NCBI GenBank assembly: GCA_019915135.1
Contig: JAHLMK010000028.1
Span: forward strand, 333,265-397,264
Length of the DNA stretch: 64,000 bases
Direction of reading: 5' to 3'
Source of the DNA: Strobilurus pachycystidiatus
Lineage: Eukaryota > Basidiomycota > Agaricomycetes > Agaricales > Physalacriaceae
The notes under the pieces are model-generated. The model was not told the DNA's origin. It was given only the letters and a program-made list of their open reading frames with translations, and made no database searches. Each line of letters opens with the position of its first letter. Within the stretch, counting starts at the first letter, position 1. The position numbers and the translations under genes were made by a program. Shown piece by piece: positions 33,043 through 44,639 of this stretch.

Positions 33043-36000
33043 ATTCACGTCACGTTCCATTCGAGCGATACTCCGTCTCTTCTTGCTGCATCGACACGAA
33101 CTCAGCATCTATAGCGACTAAAGTTCCAGGAGTCGAAAGCTCTTCAAAGCGAAGAAGTTCGTCTTTGATGAGACTCGGGTCACGATTCCTGGCAGGATTT
33201 TCAATTGAGCGTTCAACGGAAGACACCAAGACACATGCATCGAGATTGACGTATCACGACTAAGAATGCTCGCATCTGGAGTGGTTGGGAGCTCGCTGAA
33301 ATTGAGGGCATTTTGCAGGTCGACCCTCTCAGAGTGCAAGACGGATGGCACCTTCTCTCGGTTCAGATCGAAGTCAAGAGTCAAAATTAGATGCTCGTAC
33401 CTTCCACTTGTTCGGGAAGCTCAGTGCCTCCTCCTCCGAGATATTGCGGACCACAAAGTCGTTGAAAAGATACCATGGGATCCTGCCGCCATGATCCGCG
33501 CCAGGCACTATGGAAACGTTGAAAATGTAGAAAAGAATGCACAATGTGATCAGAGGAACCTTTGACAATGGCAACCAGAGGCGTATGTTTGTCTGCCGCT
33601 ACGATCTCAACGACAAGGGACTGAAAACAACAAGAGTTCAACAACGTAATCATGGTCTGTCTTACCCGCAGCTCGTACAACACCTTCTCCGGGTCATCCT
33701 CACCCTCTACCTGGCCTTGCAATTCGACTCTGGGCTGCAGGAAGATCTGATTCCTCTTGTCCATCCAGAGCTTTAAATTGTCTTCACTATTCAGACAGGC
33801 GTTCAACGCAAGGATCGGGGGTAGACGCGATGGATCTCCGAGACGAAAAGGTGGCGAACTGTTTACAAGACTGACATGTCGCCTTGTGTGTCATTTGTCG
33901 CAAAAGGGAGTCCCTCAGGATACTAGAGAAGTCAGAGGGTGGTTGTATCTCATTTGAGATGGCCTAGTCGCTGGTCAGTTTCATCGACAACTCAGAATGA
34001 GATTCATAACTACCTTGCGAGGATAAATGAGGTCAATGACGTGGGTAACGTTTTCCTTCATTCGCACGGCTTTGCAGTTGACACAGGTTATGATGTTCTT
34101 GGCATCGATGCCCATGAGCTGCGTGACTGGAGCAGCAGCGGGGTTATACGAGTCGGAGACGTAGCCTGGAGGTTTCAGGAAAACGGGATTATGAGGGAAC
34201 GCATTACCATAATCTCCGAGACGATCCCGAAAAATGGCTCTCGGAGAGGGCGATTCACAACAAATGGGTAGCAAGGATTAATGCGATTCTAACATCTGAG
34301 TACGTTACCGCGAAGCGGTTCAGAAATAAACGGTTAACCCCGCAAGTAGTACTTGCGACCTGGAGTGGTACTCTTAAACAAGAGCGCTCCCTCCACGAAG
34401 AGTGGATAGACTTCTCCCGCATTAATCAACCCGAGATTTTAGTGAGTATTGAGAAAATTTCGTCCCGTGGGACGACGAGGTAGTAAAGTTCCCTTGATCT
34501 CTGAGCCTCACACTACCTGGCAACAGGTGTACAGTTTGTGTATTTTTCTCGGCGGCGGTATTTAGGATTGGGGGCAAGCGCCTCCGGACAAGCGGATAAG
34601 GGGCTTAGCTTAGTCTACAGCGCCCGATGTCACTCTATACGCTAAACAAAAAAAAAAAAAAAAAAAAAGGGAACGCATTGCCTTCGAGGCTCAGATGGTC
34701 CACGAGGAAGCGGTGGAACGCCTGGATCATATGACTGTGGTCAACCTCTGTCGATTCTCGTCCGTAGTCAATTAGATCAATAGAGTTGGAGGCTATGAGG
34801 CAGGTTAACCTGGATAGCGTCAAGATGGAATACAAAGACTCACATTGTGCGAGAACGCCTACGGTCTTGCAGAAGTTACTTGATTGACAATTAGTGCCAC
34901 GAGCATCTTTGAGCATACAAATAAGGAAGCCAAGCTCGCATAGCAAGCAATGCTCTCTGTTGCAATCAGTCGCGATGTGCGACTTTGCCAGTCGACGTAT
35001 CGGTAGACTGTAATGCATGGAGTTGGTATACAAGTTCAGGATGTGCGTTTCTAAGCCACTGTATTCGGTCTTGTTGTAGAACCTATACGAAGATGTGAGA
35101 AAAAGGTCATGATGCCGCGACATAGCTACACACCCAAAGTCAGATCCTCGACCCCAAACTTGGAGTACTCAATCTCAACTTGACGATACATCTTCGGTGC
35201 ATCTTCACCGTAATCCATGACGGGCGTCTCAGGTTCCTAGACCTGAATAAATGACTGCTCGACAGAGTAAAAGAAAAAATAGCACGGACATCATTCGTTT
35301 TGGCCTTTCCACTTCGACATCTTGCATTAGGTTTGCGCTGGGTCGTCGCTACCACATTGCGCTTCCCTCTGAGCTCCTTTGGTATACTGTTCAGAATTTG
35401 GAGGGGAATCTTCTGCGGAGGAGGGTAGTACGGGGTGCCGGAAACAAAATTGGAACTCCAAGAGGACAAAAGGGGTGTAGTGTAATAGGGCATGCCCGCA
35501 GAGTTCAGCGGCGTAGAGTCCGTCCAGTCGCCCTCGGGTAGAGGTGGAGACGTGTCGGGCCACTCGAATGGCTGGCCGTCGAAACCGTTGAACGGAACTT
35601 GGTCATCGTCGTCAACTTGAGTCATGAGGTTGATCAAGCCATCGGCGTCACCCAAAGCAATGTACGCGCCGGTGGGTGATATTGCCACGGACGTCAAGTA
35701 CGATGCTGTGTCAATCTAATCGCGTTGAATGTTATGCCAATGAATGCGAGCTCGTAACGCTGACCTGATAGAATTCTGGTATGGCATTCAGATGGACAGC
35801 GTCAACGATAGTGACTGAACCCTGCGTGGAGGTCACTGCGACACTGGATGACCGTCGAGGAACCAGGTTCAAGAAGGCCGGGCCAGCAGAGAAAGGGACA
35901 GGGGGCAAAGCGCGCATGGTACGTGAATCGAAGACCTTGACTAGATGGTCTGGCAATGGGCGACCTTGTCTGTACTGCGGATATCAGAGGCTGCACGAGA

Positions 36001-36683
36001 CACGCGGTACAGATCATACCTGCTCTGGAGGCCGATGGTGAATATGTAGTTGCCGGACATCTGTAGGCCCTGGATGCCACTGGGATGGGCGCGAATGCTC
36101 GTGTCAGTGCCCGAGCGCGTAACGCCCGTTCGCGGATTGTGGTTGCGCAGATAACCGTCAGCACCAGCGGACGCCAGGCTAGAGTGCGAAAACTCCATGT
36201 GTGTGATCAACAACGGCACCTGGCATTGCCGCACGACAGTGCCCGTCATCGGGCTAACCAGCAGCAGTTCGGGGCCGACAACGGAGACACCGATTACATT
36301 CGAGGACGTCGTAGTCGACGTGAATGTCATGACGCTCCAATTGTCCGACCTGTTGCTCGTCGTTCATTGAACGTTTCGTCGCGGCAGGACATTTCTGCTC
36401 ACCGATAATGCCACTTGTTCATGCCTCCCTTGCGCCACGATCCAAAGCCCATTCCGCGACTGCATCCAGCGCGCACATAGTGCTCTCCTGCGACGAGCTT
36501 GGACACGGGCAAATCGCCGACACGGAAGGCGACACTGCGTAATCCCTGGCAACCGACGAATGCCACAACATTGCTGTTGTTGGACCCCGCCCAGATGATG
36601 TCGGAGACTGGGTCAAAGGATAGAGCAGATACTGGAACCGGCAGCGACGTCGCAATGGCCGGGATGTGGCGGTAGGTGGCCAT
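33043..36683 (-). pseudogene. PAN2: PAN2, poly(A) nuclease subunit, disrupted
   Basis: PAN2 of the PAN2-PAN3 complex shortens mRNA poly(A) tails. From the ATG at 36683, exons 36683-36403, 36349-36020, 35969-35765, 35715-35290, 35236-35130, 35082-34844 and 34792 onward splice in frame and encode the WD40 region (ALSFDPVSDIIWAGSNNSN) and the UCH-like domain (YNKTEYSGLETHI; later THVIDLIYPRK and WYLFNDFVVRNISEEEALSF). A LINE interrupts the exon at 34206-34668. Frameshifts lie near 33820 and 33195. The exonuclease domain starts (PGTLVAIDAEFVSMQQEETE) but stops at 33053 after its first catalytic motif. Even without the insertion no active nuclease could be made. Confidence 0.85.
34206..34668 (+). 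mobile_element. 5'-truncated Tad-type LINE insertion
   Basis: Inserted in an exon of PAN2. An 11-bp target duplication (GGGAACGCATT) flanks it at 34195-34205 and 34669-34679. The element ends in 21 A residues (34648-34668). From about 34230 one frame encodes WLSERAIHNKWVARINAI, then VVLATWSGTLKQERSLHEEW and ILVSIEK before a stop, which resembles the C-terminal end of fungal Tad1-like ORF2 proteins. About 200 bp of 3' UTR follow. The short body, A-tail and duplication are typical of target-primed insertion of a truncated copy. Confidence 0.9.
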
Positions 36684-36959
36684 GGATGATGGCGGTCGCT
36701 TTACAACCTTGACGCGTGATAAATCCGTCAAGTCCGTTCTTCATAACTTCTAGGCTCGTGACCATCCGCGTTCGCCACGTGGCTGCGCTTATCACTTTGG
36801 CGAAGCGGCTGGGAGGGTTCGGCCGTGACATTGGGGATAACACTTTTGTGACATTGGACTTAGAATTATTTCACGATCGCCGTACCGACGAATGCATGTA
36901 TCACTTCAACGCCGCATTGTCTCACCCCAAAAATTCACAGAATGACTGTTGATACTTTA

Positions 36960-39900
36960 TCAATCACTTTGAGACCCATCAGACTCCCCGGAGGCATCAT
37001 CATCACCGTATATATCCCATTCTGCCCTTTCAACACCTCCTTCATCCACAGTATCCATGTCAAACTCGAGGTCTTCACGGCCAAGGCGCTCCAAAGTTGG
37101 CTCGTCATCGGCATCCATGATCCCTGCAAACTCGGTCTCTTCCTCGTCATCCTCGTCTTCAAAATCATCCTCGCTGTCATCACCATCGGAGTCGGGTGAT
37201 TCCATTAAGTGATCTGTCTCCGAATTCGATGGAGCGGGCGCTGAGTGTGTGACGGATGGCAATCCAGTATCAGCGCATCCAGTAACAGTCTTGGCAGCAG
37301 TGTGAGGAGCGGTCAATGTTGTATCCGGAGGTGATGTGGCGTCAGCAAGTGGAATGACGGGAACTAGAGGCTTCAACCGCATCCGCGCCTGAAGGCGCTT
37401 GAACGCGGTGTTGTACTCGATGAGTGGGCTCTTGACCCTTCGACCAGAGTGCAAAGTCCGGATGTGATGACATCTACAACTGGGGTTTCGCCATCATCGA
37501 GAACGCGACCAGGGCAGATAGTGTACACTTCGCGTGACATAAGACTGTCAATGAGAGTATCGATGTCTGCCGCAAGATCAGGAGGAGCGTGCTTGGTACC
37601 CATGTCTGCTCCAAGAAGCCCGTTGAGACTTGTCGTGAGGTGGCGGAGAACAGTTACGCAAGGTGCGATGATCTCGAGCCAGTCCCACGAGGCGTTGCTA
37701 CCATGAGCGCGATAAGCATTCTAGTCCATTCTAGTGCATGCTCTGAGTTTGAGTACAATTCTATGTAAATCATGCACACCTTAATCCAGAAGTTCATGTG
37801 CTCTTGCATCAGGTCCACTTCGACGAAAGAGTTCGGATTACCAGTCGGATTTAATAACCAGTTGTTCAATATAATAGAGCTGGAAATTGAGTGAGCAAAT
37901 TGCGAAGGAAAGCAAGTAGAATGCATACCAGAGAGGCTTAGGCCATACATGTGTGAGATGGTGAATGATGCTCAACATCTCATACGCATATTTGGTTCGC
38001 CCATTCCCGCGAAAACTCAGTGCCCAGATCTTCAAGACAAGGAGTACTCTTCCTGAATCACCGGCCTTGATGGCATCCGAATACTCACGCGAGATCAATG
38101 CGTCGCGTAAGAAAAGGACAGCATTCTCGTATACCATGTCTCCCTTCTTCTCCATCACAGGATCCTTCCCAGCCTCCTCGGCCTGCCGGCGTTCCTGTCG
38201 AAGGACTGAGACCTGGTCAGTATCTGTGAAGCGGTCGTATATCTGCTCCGCATGCTTGTAGAGATCCTGGAAGGAAGTTGTCGGTGTGGCATAAGTGTCT
38301 AACGCGCTGCGGCCGGATACCAAAAGGAGACCATTGAGTATACGGGCGTATAGAGATGTGAAGATCAAATCGCGGCAGGTGCGAAAGGTTGGGAGCGATG
38401 TGAGCGTAATCGGAAGTCGGTGAAGAATAGTGTTGTGGAACCAGAGGCTGCCAGGATTGCGACCACCAGTTCCCGGTTTGCCCCAATGTGTGGTGAAGAA
38501 ACCGTGGGTATCTGCGATCTTTCCGTGAAAGAGGCCCGGCATCCATGCACCCCAACTGAAGCTGTCAAAGCCGCCCCTCTTGCCCCGCGCGGATATTGAC
38601 CAGTGAACGGAGCCGAGCAATCGAAAGTTGGTCTCCCGCCAGAATACGAACGTACTTGTCGAACTCTGGTTTACCGTAAAGGCCAAGGTACTTGAATACC
38701 TCCTCGACCAGTTCCGCATTTCCAAGAATAGTTGATTCGTCAATTTTCCATGCTGGCGTAGGATAGAGCGGGGTTTTGTGAACCTCAATCTTGAAGTTGG
38801 ATATAGGTTGGCTTTGCTCTAGTTCATCTCGAAACTGCGCAAATCCCTCTCCGCCCTGATTAATGATGATACGGAGGATGCAATAGATCAGACATTTGCG
38901 AAAAAACAGAGCTTCGTTGGCCGTGTGAAGTATATCCGTCAGTCCAAGACCTGGTGCCTCGTCGAACGCTTTCCGAAGATCCGCCACTTTCATGTCGTCG
39001 AGTTCGGCTGCCCAGAGAACAAAAATTGTCGCACAAGTTCCATTCTCTTGTGCATCTGAGATGCCATTAGTCCCAATACTTATGATGCATGTGAAGGACC
39101 ATACCTGTTCGCCCGAGAATCTGTTCGGCAGCCTTCGAGACCAAGTTTATGTTATCATATGAAAGTCCAAACAGGCCCGTCGATGCAATCCCATGAGCGA
39201 CACCATGCATATGACTAGCAAGTGAACGAAGCGATCCTGGGCGTGACTCGACAATTGAAGGCTCCATAGTAATGTCCTCCACATCGTCAATTGTGATGTT
39301 CTCTGCCAGAGCAGCTTCATCTCGCGGCGCTGTCTTCTTCTTCTTTGGCCTTCGTTTACGTGTCCGCTTCTTGTCGATAAGGCTAGTGTAGCTTTCCGAG
39401 AGACCAAGGTGCGCCATGATCTCTATTGGTTGGCGTTGTGAGCCCGTGGCATACAAGTATGCACTGATAATCTTCTTGAAGACGTTATTCTTCTGGCTGA
39501 ACTCGGAGAGGTTTTGAAGTATCGTTGTAAAGATAACCTATGACTGTTATTGGTATAACAGTACTTCGCTGAAGGTGGAACTCACATTTGATTTCTTGGC
39601 CAGGCGCCGAGGTGTGTAAGATTTGACGTGTTTTGGACTTGTCGCGAGTGCAGTAAGAACTCGCACTGTGACCGGTACCACAGATTGTAAGCGTTCCTTC
39701 AAACGTCCAAAATCAAACCCAAGATAGAAGTCCTGGTCAAGCGCGATGTTCTGGGTCTGCAAGACCTTTGACTCGGTAACATTTCGCGCCTCTCGACGGA
39801 CTGCGTTTTCTGTCCGCTGATAAGCCCACTCCGACACAATAGCCCGAGCCTTCTTTGCACGCCCAAATATGTCTAGCAGCCGAAGGGTTCCACTGGCGGA

Positions 39901-40575
39901 CTGGAAGAACGGTCGGCTCGTGTAACCCTGTTTATAGATGGGGTCAAACACATAGAAGACGAGTTCACCGAACGGGATACGGTGCCGTGCTAGTGGTCCA
40001 AGATGCTCTTGAAGACGGATGCATGCATGAGGATGTGCAGACGCAGGTAATGGTGGAGCCTCTGGAGGATCAAGCTTCTGTTTCTGGAACCGTTTACGCT
40101 GCCCCTTCTTGCGACGGATGCGCTTCCGCTCTTCTGGATCACCGACAATGGGAGATGTGGGCAAGAGACCTGGCTCACTACTCAGTGGCGGGAGGTCAAT
40201 CTCGACTGGTTTTATAGGTTGCGGCTGTCGACGTCCAACGAGATGCTGGAGAAACTGGGATATAGGCGCTAGGCCAATGGTTTGTGCGTGTGGTGTCTGG
40301 TGATTGCTGTTAGAGGCGACCCGTATCCCGTCATCTGAGGAAGGAAGATCTGTCAAATCACTTCCGAGACCGTCGTCAGATTGACCAAATCCAGCAGGAG
40401 TGGGCGAGGAGCGCGGAGCCTTTGACTCGTAAAAATCATCTGAAGCATCCGGGTCGGAACTGTCTGTGTCCGTCCAGTCTTCGCCATCCTCGCTCGCTTG
40501 GGGACTGTTTGAGTCAGGAAGGTCAGAGAGCTCGCTACTGAGGGCAGCATAACGGTTCGACATGAGAGAAGGCAA
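36960..40575 (-). CDS. DUF6589 domain protein, about 1,140 aa, frameshifted
   Basis: Exons 40575-39586, 39537-39105, 39055-37929, 37879-37780 and 37720-36960 follow one another through short introns with correct phases. The N terminus is acidic and Ser-rich; a basic RKRRPKKKK patch lies in exon 2. Conserved text includes ILAGDQLSIARLRSLV (about residue 615), WGAWMPGLFHGKIADT, HGSNASWDWLE and PLIEYNTAFKRLQARM, which I recognise as the DUF6589 family of Agaricomycetes, of unknown function. One extra base in a G-run at 38574-38577 and another shift near 37447 break the frame. An acidic tail ends the protein. It is transcribed divergently from the RecQ-like gene. A transposase-like role is speculation. 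Confidence 0.78.
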
Positions 40576-40634
40576 GAGCGTGCTAGCATTCCAAAAAAGG
40601 AAATATCAATTTTTGTGTCTTACAATCACTGCCC
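40576..40634. promoter_or_regulatory. 59-bp shared divergent promoter region
   Basis: Only 59 bp separate the start codons of the DUF6589 gene (reverse) and the RecQ-like gene (forward). The stretch is AT-rich in its middle (AAAAAAGG, AATATCAATTTTTG). Both 5' leaders must be very short, overlap, or begin inside the partner gene. Co-regulation is inferred. Confidence 0.6.
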
Positions 40635-43241
40635 ATGCCACCACCGTCTCGCTCCGCTAGGCCTACACCAAAAGGAACAGCTCAGAAAAAGAAGAAACCA
40701 CGTCCTCGATTCAGCGCCGCCAATATCGCACCGCTCCGCGCACCCTTGACCGAAAACGAACTAAAGGGTTTGAGGACACGCTACGCGATACATGGGAATG
40801 GAGCACTGTACCTCGTGAAGGGCAAACCAAGGCCATAAAGGCGCAGCTGAAGGGCCTCGATGTAGAAGTCCATGCATATACGGGCTGGGGCAAGACGTGC
40901 ATAGCTGCTGGACCCCATGCTCACCCATCGGCCAAAGGACGCGTCTCAATCATGGTCTCGCCATTGATCACACTGCAAGACGAACAGGTTAGTGCCTTGG
41001 AATGACTCTATGCATTTCAGGACTTACACATATCCAGGTCTTGTCGTTCCAAAAAGACTACAAAATCACAGCTGTCGCCGTCAATAGCAGCCACGGCGGA
41101 TGCTCCGATGAGACCCTCAAGGTGCATAACAAAGAGCATACCTGCATCGCGCAAGCTAACGTGAAGTCAGAACATTGTTGATGGTCAATATCAAGTGGTT
41201 CTGATCTCACCGGAGTTGCTTCAATCCCACAAATTCATGAATGAAGTTCTTCGAAATAGCACCTTCACGCGACGAATTCTATCCGTTATCGTCGACGAGG
41301 CACATGTGGTTTCGCACTGGGGTGCACAATTCCGCAAGAAATACGGGACATTGGGTATAATTCGCTCATTCCTGCCGAAGGGCGCATCTGTGGTAGCAAT
41401 GTCAGCAACTTTGGCCGCTAGGGTACGCGCCGACGTACGAGACAAGCTCCAATTCCACAAGACCAACTACGTCTCCGTTGATGTCGGCAACGACAGGGCA
41501 AATGTCTCCCTCATTGCTCGCGCGATAGAGCATCCGCTCAATACATATGTCGACCTGGATTTCGTCATCCCTCCAAAAATCAAGGAAGCCTCGGAGATCC
41601 CACTCACCTGGATTTACGCCGATAACATTGGGGTCGGTGTCGAAATCGAGGACCATCTGGTTGAACTATTGCCGGAGCATCTGCGCAACAGTGGGATCAT
41701 TCGTCCATTCAATGCCGCCTACTCTCAGGCATATCGGAATGAGGCAATGCGTCTAGTACGCGAGGGCGTCATCCGTGTCCTGATCTGCACCGACGCTGCT
41801 GGGATGGTCAGTCTTCACATCAGTAAATGAATAGATGGATCAACTCACCGCCGTTTAGGGCTGCAATATCCCCAATATCGAGCTTGTCGTCCAGTGGAAG
41901 CTTCCCGGCTCTGTTTCATCTTTTGTTCAGCGAGCCGGTCGAGCAGCACGAGGTGCTGGTACGAAGGGTCGAGCCGTGCTTCTCGTCGAGAAATCGATCT
42001 ACAGCGAGGATCTCAATGCAATAAAATCACCTGAGGAAGTCAATCAGAAGAAGAAACGAGGAAGAAAAAAGAAGGAGCCCACTCCCGCTGCTGCAAAACG
42101 AGGCGCAAAGGCGCGAGCTATTGCGCGCGGTGTTAAACGAGGGTCTCATGCCGGTGATCGTGACGATGCGGTCCTTGTCAAGGACCAGCCGAAACTTGAT
42201 CCAAACGAGGTGGACGAGGGCATCAAGGTGCTCGCTCAGACCGGGCTGTGTCGTCGTGGGGTGTCTTCCAGAACAAGGATATCAGTGAGTCTTCCGTCGA
42301 GCTTCTTGAACTTTTACTCACCGATGGTAGACCCCATTGTCCCATGCTGTGACCTTTGCTGTCCCGAGCTTCTCGACGCCGTGCGCCCAGGGTATTACAA
42401 GGCGCCGTCCCGTCGGGGTGGTCTTAAAAAAGGGAGTCCGTCAAGTTTGGCACAAGACGCGTTGAATGAATGGCGTGCCACTGTCAAGAATCGCGACTTT
42501 CCGCGCGCTCTATTCTCCGCCGAAGGTATCTTGAGCGACAACCTTGTTAACACGCTATCGTCCGTGGGGTCAATCAAGACGCGCGCCATTTTGGATCGTG
42601 CTCTCGCGGGGCAATGGTTGTGGCTATCCGAGTATGGCGACGAGCTCTTCCGTTACCTGAAGGATTTGGCCATACCATTTGTTCCTCTGCCAAAGAAATC
42701 GAGGACGACCAAGAAACGGCCTGCTGAGGATGCGCCGGATTCGAACAGAGCGGCAACGCGACCTCGATCAGGACAGGTTGGTCCTACTCAGTCAGTGGGA
42801 CAGATGTCGACCGCGGTCAGAACTAGGACACTAAGCGCCGATGTTGTGGTGGGAAGGAGTCAAGGGCCATCGACTCCGAGTTCATCAACATCGCGGGGAC
42901 AAGGCGGCGCCCAAATGGGGACGCTGCCTCGAGGCCTTGTCTCTCATCCACCATCTACCCTGCCTTCAACACCAACCCCAGCTGCTTCGACGCGGTATCT
43001 GACGACGCCGACTCACTTTGTTGGCATGCACTCGGGATATCATCAACATCCTGCCTACTTCCACACCCAACCCGGATATTACTATGGCCCTCCCTATCCC
43101 CACACGCCATACCCACCCCAAGGGTACCTCACACCAGCATCTACACCATCTCGGACACCATCTATGACATTTTCAGCTGTGTATCCCTACTCATACCCAC
43201 CTGCACCCCCACCCCAATCACAATATCCGCCCTCATCTTGA
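40635..43241 (+). CDS. RecQ-like DNA helicase, about 803 aa, frameshifted
   Basis: Exons 40635-40987, 41038-41121, 41171-41806, 41859-42284 and 42331-43241 carry superfamily-2 helicase motifs: TGWGKT (about 83-88), VDEAH (about 187-191), MSATL (about 223-227) and QRAGRAAR (about 382-389). A cysteine cluster (VPCCDLCCPELL) and a Pro/Tyr-rich tail follow. One base is missing near 40791 ahead of WEWSTVPREGQTKAI, and one in a G-run near 42260, so the frame is broken or misread. The last intron (46 bp) can be read through. RecQ helicases unwind DNA 3' to 5'; this degenerate type is common in Agaricomycetes. It pairs with the divergent DUF6589 gene. Confidence 0.78.
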
Positions 43242-43621
43242 ATTTTCGCTGAATTTTCTCCTTCTTGGACCTGTTTATATCTCATACACATGCACTATAA
43301 TATATTCTCGCATTTTTTTGTCTCTACTTTGTGTGAGGAAGCTATAATTTGAGAATCTGAAAACGCGATCGGGCACCTAGAGCGAAATTTCGCTAAGTTC
43401 AAACTTGGGTCAAGGCGCTCCTGCCAAAAGGAGGCCGAACCATCCCAGTCGCTAGATCGCCCGAACCCCCACCCCAGCCAAACAAACCAAACACGTCAAA
43501 CAATTGATAGCCAAACATCATGCCGTCGGACTGTTCGGCGCGATCAAGCGGCTGGTAGCGAGTCTACATAACTTCAAACTTTCATGTCAAGTCAAGCTTG
43601 AGTACATAAATATATCTAGAT

Positions 43622-44619
43622 CTATTCAATGCTCCCTCCCAGTAAAATCCACACTAATCCAGCAAGATAAGCAACCGTGATGATACTCAAGTAGAAGACC
43701 ATAGGAATGACACCCAGGATGAGATTCCCCGACCATCCTCGTCGCGTAATGGTGTCCCATATCTCCGTCTTGATGATGTCCGGAGATGTAGCAGACTTGT
43801 AGGGACCGACGAGACGATAAAATGAGGTGTAAGCAGCACCAAAGCTTGACAAGAGGGTTAGATACGTGTCCACAGATTGAAACAACTCGACGAACCAGTA
43901 ACATAACAGAACGTGCCCTCCATACTCACTCCAGAGCTCCCAGAGACTCGGTGCCGCGCCAATGTCTTGGCAAGCGTACTCATATATTTAGAGTGGTCCA
44001 CCCCATACTTGATACGATACGACTCTTTCACAAGGAGATGATAGTGTGGTGGGGGGAGCGGCTTGCGCACCTTCGCCTTGATCAGCGATATCCAAAAGAA
44101 CGCCTGCATCTCAGCGATGGGCGGTATAGCGCCCACTCCGGGCCTTACGAACCCGATGAACGCGACATCTTCCTGGTCCTGTCGAACAACGTTGCGCACA
44201 TTGGCTTCCCCAGGTGTAGGGTACCCACTATCCTTGCCGAAGAACTTGAATTCCTGTCGATATCCGGTCGCGTAAATCAACACCTTCGATTGAACATCGC
44301 GTCCCAACATGATGCGGTCAGAGTCCTTGCGCCCGGGTATGAGGGGGAACATGGCTTTGCCGTAGGAAGTGAAGCCATCAAGGAAAGGCGCCAGAACGAC
44401 CACAAAATCGGTTTGAAAAGGAACTCCTGGAGGGTCTATGTACCGCGCTATTCGGTCCATGAAAGCGGATCTTTTACGATATGGTCGGTTAAGATAGGGG
44501 GCGAATATACAACAGGCGAGTTGTGTTAATTCTGGAAGCGGTCGATAAGTAGGATCAGCCAGCTCCAGGTCCCCAAATGTCAACGGTAAGGCAAAAACGT
44601 TGACTAAATCAATATACAA
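43622..44619 (-). CDS. C-terminal half of a flavin-containing monooxygenase
   Basis: Exons 44619-43930 and 43885-43622 join in phase 0 through a 44-bp intron. VLIYATGYRQEF is the ATGY motif of FMO-type enzymes, and AFIGFVRPGVGAIPPIAEMQ matches fungal FAD/NADP-dependent monooxygenases. A C-terminal membrane segment (NLILGVIPMVFYLSIITVA) follows. The FAD- and NADPH-binding GxGxxG motifs of the N-terminal half are not found upstream. The gene is therefore 5'-truncated, or its first exons are unrecognisable. Family members oxidise nitrogen or sulfur of small molecules; this copy would be inactive as seen. Confidence 0.68.
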
Positions 44620-44639
44620 TTGGAGTTTCTAAGGCGTCA

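Noticed and set aside
34648..34668. A21 run as a polyadenylated processed gene end
   Set aside because: The target duplications and the LINE-type C-terminal reading frame identify it as the tail of a LINE insertion in PAN2.
42285..42330. Reading through the last RecQ-like intron as coding sequence
   Set aside because: The frame is open through it only because a base is missing upstream. Splicing gives the expected QNKD-IN-PIVPCCDLCC text, and the borders are GTGAGT and GGTAG.
36960..43300. Terminal inverted repeats around the DUF6589/RecQ pair
   Set aside because: I compared the sequence outside both stop codons by eye and found no convincing inverted or direct termini.
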